DNA of 64,000 nt from positions 42,034-106,033 of the forward strand of contig VWZX01006813.1 in assembly GCA_013399015.1 (NCBI GenBank). Direction: 5' to 3'. This document shows positions 60,337-64,000 of this stretch, in pieces. The notes below the pieces were generated by a model. It had not been told where the DNA came from. It made no database searches and saw nothing but the letters and a program-made list of their open reading frames with translations. The translations under genes and the position numbers were made by a program. The DNA is from Galbula dea (lineage: Eukaryota; Chordata; Aves; Piciformes; Galbulidae). How positions within the stretch are numbered: position 1 is the first letter of the stretch; each line of letters starts with the position of its first letter.

Positions 60337-60510
60337 TTAAAGTTGTCCTTTCTTCCTCCCCTTGTATAGATTCTTTTTATGAGATAGTGTGTCCAGAAGA
60401 GTCTTGTTCACCTAGGCAGGTCTCCTAGCATTCGTTCCTGCTTTTCTCTTTGTCGGGATACTTAGCTCTTGGACACGGAGAAAGTGAGCCTTGAAAATTG
60501 ACCAGCTGTA

Positions 60511-62139
60511 CTGGTATATATGTGTGCAAATAAAGAATGGTGCAGCTACAAGACTCACCACTTCTTCCAAGATTAATATGACACAAATCCAATTTAAGGT
60601 CAACACATTTCAAATATTGAAGTAATACATAAGCAATTTGGTTTCAAATAATAACAGAGTTTCTTTTTGCTATACTGTTCATGATTTTGATTGTTCTATA
60701 GTGACAATGAGAGACTTGTAGGTATGTTCTATTTTTGCAATAAAATATCTCCAACATCAGTTAAGAGTCTTTTAATATCTATTGTTCATGTTTATCCTTT
60801 TCTGAGTGGTTTAATTTGATTTGGCAGGACTTATTGTCATCAAGAGACCGTGTGCTCTTTGAAGGCTGATATGGGTCTTCTGGATTTGAGGATGCTTCCT
60901 GAAATTCTAGCAGTAAATAAGACTGCAGTCATGTTCATTGCAAATGTGAAGATGGTAATTGGAGTGTGTGCATCTGCGCCAGCAAAAATGAAAAAACACA
61001 GTACTGCACTACTGCTCTGCATGGAACAGCACACATCCATGTAGTTTTCTTAGCCACCAAAATAGAATGGCAACAAGAAAATTGCTCCTGGTAATGGTTC
61101 TTAGTGTGTGTTAAGTTCTGTTCCATGTCTTCTCTTTCATCTCAAGGAATTGCTTGAGAAAGTGTTGCTTAGCCTATGCCAAACTTGTATGAGAACCATT
61201 TTAATGATTCAGCAGGGTAAATAATTAAATCCATGGGAATGTCTTGTCTCATTGTTTAGTTTAGTAGAATAGACATGCCTAATGTTTTCCAAAGTAAATA
61301 AAGGGTTTTTTTGCTTTTTACCTAACTGTATTAGTCGTAATTTGCACAAACATTTTCATCCTAGCCTAGATGCTTTTGAATTTTTTGTTATATAGAGCAG
61401 ACAGAAGCTGCACTGTTTGTCCTCATAATTACTCTGAAATCTTGAAGAGCAAAAGAGTCCAGTTAGATTTTCTGAAAGGAGTTTTCTCAGATGTTTGTTT
61501 TGCGTTTTTTTTGTTGTTTTGTGGGAGTCTTTTAATTGGTTCTAATTGTTTATGTCCATGTGTTTTGGTTTTGATTTAATTCTAAATCTGCTAGTGTTGT
61601 AGGTAATGGAACCTAAACAAAAGAAGAAAAGAAAATGTTATGTAAGTCTGATCTACAACATGAATCAAATACTGTATTTTGTTTTATTCCAGTGTTTACG
61701 TTCTGTAATGCAGTATTTCATAACAGAGAGAGTTCTGACTGACTGCTCTTCTTATGGACATACACATAGTTCAGTGAAGTTGTTGCTGATATAGGCATAA
61801 TTTCTTGTGATAAAGTCTTCAAATTTTTCTCTATGTTATCCCTATAAACAGAACATTAGAATTTTCTGGGAACTGAGGAGATTCCAAAGTCTTTTTCACC
61901 CACTAGAGTTAACAGTTTAAATGAAAGGGCTGAATGATCTATCTGGACAGTAGTTTGTTAAAAAAAAATATAGAATTCATTTAATTAAAAATGTTATTGT
62001 CCCACAAGTGTGTAAGAAAAAGCAAATGAAAGCAGTAGAGCTGGCTTTTCTGTCAGATGCACCTACAAAGATAAATGTAGGGAGATATATATTTGAAGTT
62101 TATCCAGTTCATATAAAAGTGTAGTGTATTAGTCTCGAC
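60511..62139. other. AT-rich unique region
   Basis: No retroelement, exon or RNA gene recognised. The paired 64-66 codon frames around 60840-61044 on both strands are mirror shadows with no domain. Confidence 0.45.
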
Positions 62140-62680
62140 TAACAGCCAAACGTCACCCTCCCCCCTCCAGCCTGCTCACTCCCCTTCCTTTGCAAAATAG
62201 ATGAGAAAATAGATGAGAAAGCTTATGGGTTATGATAAAGATAGGGAAATTGCTTACCAGTTACTATTACAAGCAAAACAGTCTTTCTTTTGGGAAAACT
62301 AATTTTATTTATTGCTAATTTAAATAGAAAGTGGTAAGGAACAAAAGTTAAACATTAAACCAATATTTTTCCACCCTCCTTTCTCATGCCCAACCTTGCT
62401 CCCTCACTCAAAGCCCTCCCCAAGCAGTACTGGGAGGGATGGAGCAGTGTTTCTATCAGTATGTAACCGTTTTCTCTCTGCTTATCCTTTGTTCTGACAC
62501 TTTCCCTCTGCTTCAGAATGGTTTTTTGCCATAGGCGCTGTAGTCTTCTGGGATAAATCTACTCTAGCAGAGTAGAACCAGCAGATTCCAGCACAAGGCA
62601 CCCTCAGTCTCTTCCCATAGGAGCCAGCTCTGTGATCCCCTCCACTACCAAAACCTTGACACCTATACCCAGTACACAAA
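62140..62680. repeat. Probable retroelement-derived block, family uncertain
   Basis: Two C-rich parts (about 62140-62190 and 62375-62680) with texture such as CTCACTCAAAGCCCTCCCC, AAGCAGTACTGGGAGGGATG and GATGGAGCAGTG resemble sequence I associate with avian ERVL-related repeats. An AT-rich middle with a 12-base tandem (AAAATAGATGAG twice, 62194-62217) lies between them. I cannot assign ends or orientation, and it does not align with the LTRs elsewhere in this window. Confidence 0.35.
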
Positions 62681-63497
62681 GTGATCTTGATTTGACAAAG
62701 TAAGACTTACTATGAGTTTTAGTCTAAGTGGCATTTTAATACTAGATTAAATAGGTATCAGATAAATACTTTGTATGATATGAATCACATTATTTATTTT
62801 AATCCAGATGTAAATTATATAAAACTACTATCCTGATTCTTCTGGAAGCTTATGCCAGTTTATTCCTCAATTATCATGAAATGTTGCTGAAAAAGATAGA
62901 TTGTTATATATATGTACCAGTTTGGTAAACTGATTTTTAATGATTTTTTTTACACTTTTAGATGATATTTTGAAGTTTCGGTCATTATTTTGTATTTGGT
63001 TGCTTTACTGTTTCTGAAGGACAAGCACTAGTTTGAGATGTTTGCCCTAAAAACTACTCAAAGTTAGATCAGTTTACTGTTAGTAATGTCAATATTTTAT
63101 TATTGACGTAGCATATTGTTCCACTCCATTGAGTGCCTTACTAGGAAGGGAAGCAATGTAATGTAACAGAGATATAGTTTCTGAAAAATCAGTTCTCTGC
63201 AGTAGATGGCTTGAAACGTGTGCCAAGTAACATGAAAACCAAACCAGAACATAACAATACGTAATAAGGTTATGCTTCCCAGGATGAACTTTATAGTGCT
63301 GGCTCACTGGGTTTTGGTCAGTAATCTTACATTAAAATAGTCTCTGTCTTGTAACACTAAAGTCGTTTTTCAGAAGTTATCTCATTAATTCTTGCCTGAA
63401 GTCATATAATTAAAACCTCACAAGTTGTTCCTTGGTAAAGGATGAGTATTTTTTACAGGAAGACAGAACACCAATCCCATTCCTAATGGGACACACC
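62681..63497. other. Spacer before terminal CR1
   Basis: No recognised feature. Confidence 0.48.
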
Positions 63498-64000
63498 TTC
63501 ATCTACCTTGACTTTAGCAAGGCGTTTGACACAGTTTCCCACAGCATTCTCCTTGAGAAGCAGGCTGCTCGTGGCTTGGATGAGCACACCCTTGGCTGGA
63601 TCAAAAACTGGTTGGATGGCCGAGTCCAGAGGGTTGTGCTCAATGGAGTTAAGTCAGGTTGGCGGCCGATCACGAGTGGTGTCCCTCAGGGGTCAGTGTT
63701 GGGGCCTCTCCTGTTCAACATCTTTATTGATGACTTGGATGAGGGGATAGAGTGCACCCTTAGTAAGTTTGCAGATGACACTAAGCTGGGTGGGAGTGTC
63801 GATCTGCTTGAGGGTAGGCAGGTTCTGCAGAGGGACCTAGATAGGCTGGATAGATGGGCAGAGACCAATGGGATGAGTTTTAATAAGGGTAAATGTAAAG
63901 TCCTGCATTTTGGGCATAACAACCCCCAGCAGTGCTACAGGCTCGGGAAGGTGTGGCTGGAGAGCTCCCCAGCAGAGAAGGACCTGGGGGTGCTGATTGA
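63498..64000 (+). mobile_element. CR1 LINE, plus strand, cut by window end
   Basis: A CR1 entering at reverse transcriptase motif A and continuing past the window edge. Its protein (DDLDEGIECTLSKFADDT, NGMSFNKGKCKVLHFGHN) differs from the other groups in the window, so it is a further subfamily. The 5' truncation at ~63498 falls within the codons of motif A. Confidence 0.95.
63501..63998 (+). pseudogene. CR1 reverse transcriptase, open frame without its own ATG
   Basis: From ATC at 63501 the frame is open for 166 codons to the window edge: IYLDFSKAFDTVSHSILLEK (motif A), SGVPQGSVLGPLLFNIFIDD (motif B), LSKFADDTKLGG (motif C, both catalytic Asp present) and SSPAEKDLGVLI at the end. The element is 5'-truncated, so no start codon precedes motif A. 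The 80-codon ATG-started frame at 63508 and the minus frame at 63686 are shadows of this one. The absence of stops over 498 bases suggests a fairly young copy. Confidence 0.92.

Larger units (their letters stand above)
58438..60510 (-). mobile_element. Longest CR1 LINE in the window, minus strand
   Basis: About 2.07 kb. It starts on the plus strand with TTATAGAATCATAGAATCAC, the reverse complement of the tail. It extends through the complete reverse transcriptase region and into the linker between endonuclease and reverse transcriptase (minus-strand codons WSIFKAHFLRVQELSIP, then RKAGTNARRPA at 60412-60510). The endonuclease is absent. Same group as 36137 and 46838. The frame is broken several times, including a stop at the first codon after RRPA (60410-60412), where CR1 proteins normally have Trp. 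Confidence 0.94.

Noticed and set aside
63508..63750. 80-codon ATG-started frame as a gene
   Set aside because: It is an out-of-frame shadow; the true CR1 reverse transcriptase frame starts at 63501 without an ATG and stays open to the window end.
1..64000. tRNA, rRNA, CRISPR array, bacterial-type operons or a novel multi-gene system
   Set aside because: None seen on either strand; the sequence is vertebrate non-coding DNA dominated by CR1 and LTR retroelements.

Overview
The window reads as nuclear genomic DNA of a bird. It is AT-rich, non-coding over most of its length, and carries many chicken-repeat-1 (CR1) LINE copies. These have the avian hallmarks: a 3' end of short direct repeats of the ATTCTATGAT or ATTCTGTG type instead of poly-A, and an ORF2 reverse transcriptase with a FADD catalytic box. 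Solo LTRs of an ERVL-like family that opens with TGTCCTGGTTTGGGTTGG add to this. My CR1 calls sum to about 12.4 kb, roughly 19% of the window. That is well above the usual avian average and would fit a lineage or locus with CR1 expansion (inference). I see no complete protein-coding host gene, tRNA, rRNA or CRISPR array.

Layout. 1-6.5 kb holds three related ERVL-type LTRs (a remnant at 1310-1610 minus, 4688-5204 minus with a perfect GAAGT duplication, 5734-6484 plus) and two minus-strand CR1 copies (2196-2912, 3858-4297). 6.5-16 kb is unique sequence. Its one notable spot is 10.86-11.48 kb, a locally GC/CpG-rich patch with a CCAAT motif, E-boxes and a short open frame for a signal-peptide-like Leu-rich segment that runs into a consensus splice donor. 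This is the best candidate for a host-gene first exon on the plus strand. 16.3-17.2 kb holds two CR1 fragments placed 5' to 5'. 20.1-20.7 kb holds a minus-strand retroviral LTR. 20.7-29 kb is mostly unique, with one short CR1 tail. 29-36.6 kb is a run of CR1 fragments, including one nested in another. 36.9-38.9 kb is a head-to-head pair of very similar CR1 copies, one with a 377-codon reverse transcriptase frame. 43.0-43.6 kb is another minus-strand LTR with a TATA box and direct repeats in its presumed U3. 44.9-47.5 kb holds two plus CR1 copies. 51-58 kb holds older, diverged CR1. 58.4-60.5 kb is the longest CR1 (minus). The window ends inside a plus CR1 whose reverse transcriptase frame is still open.

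The CR1 copies fall into at least four groups by translated C-terminal sequence, plus several older or divergent copies. The 'genes' here are therefore retroelement reverse transcriptases, nearly all 5'-truncated and broken by frameshifts or stops. I found no evidence for a new multi-gene system. The most interesting items are the candidate first exon/promoter at 11 kb, the head-to-head CR1 arrangements, the nested and interrupted CR1s, and the LTR regulatory structures. Boundaries are read by eye against other copies in the window and are usually good to about 5-20 bases.
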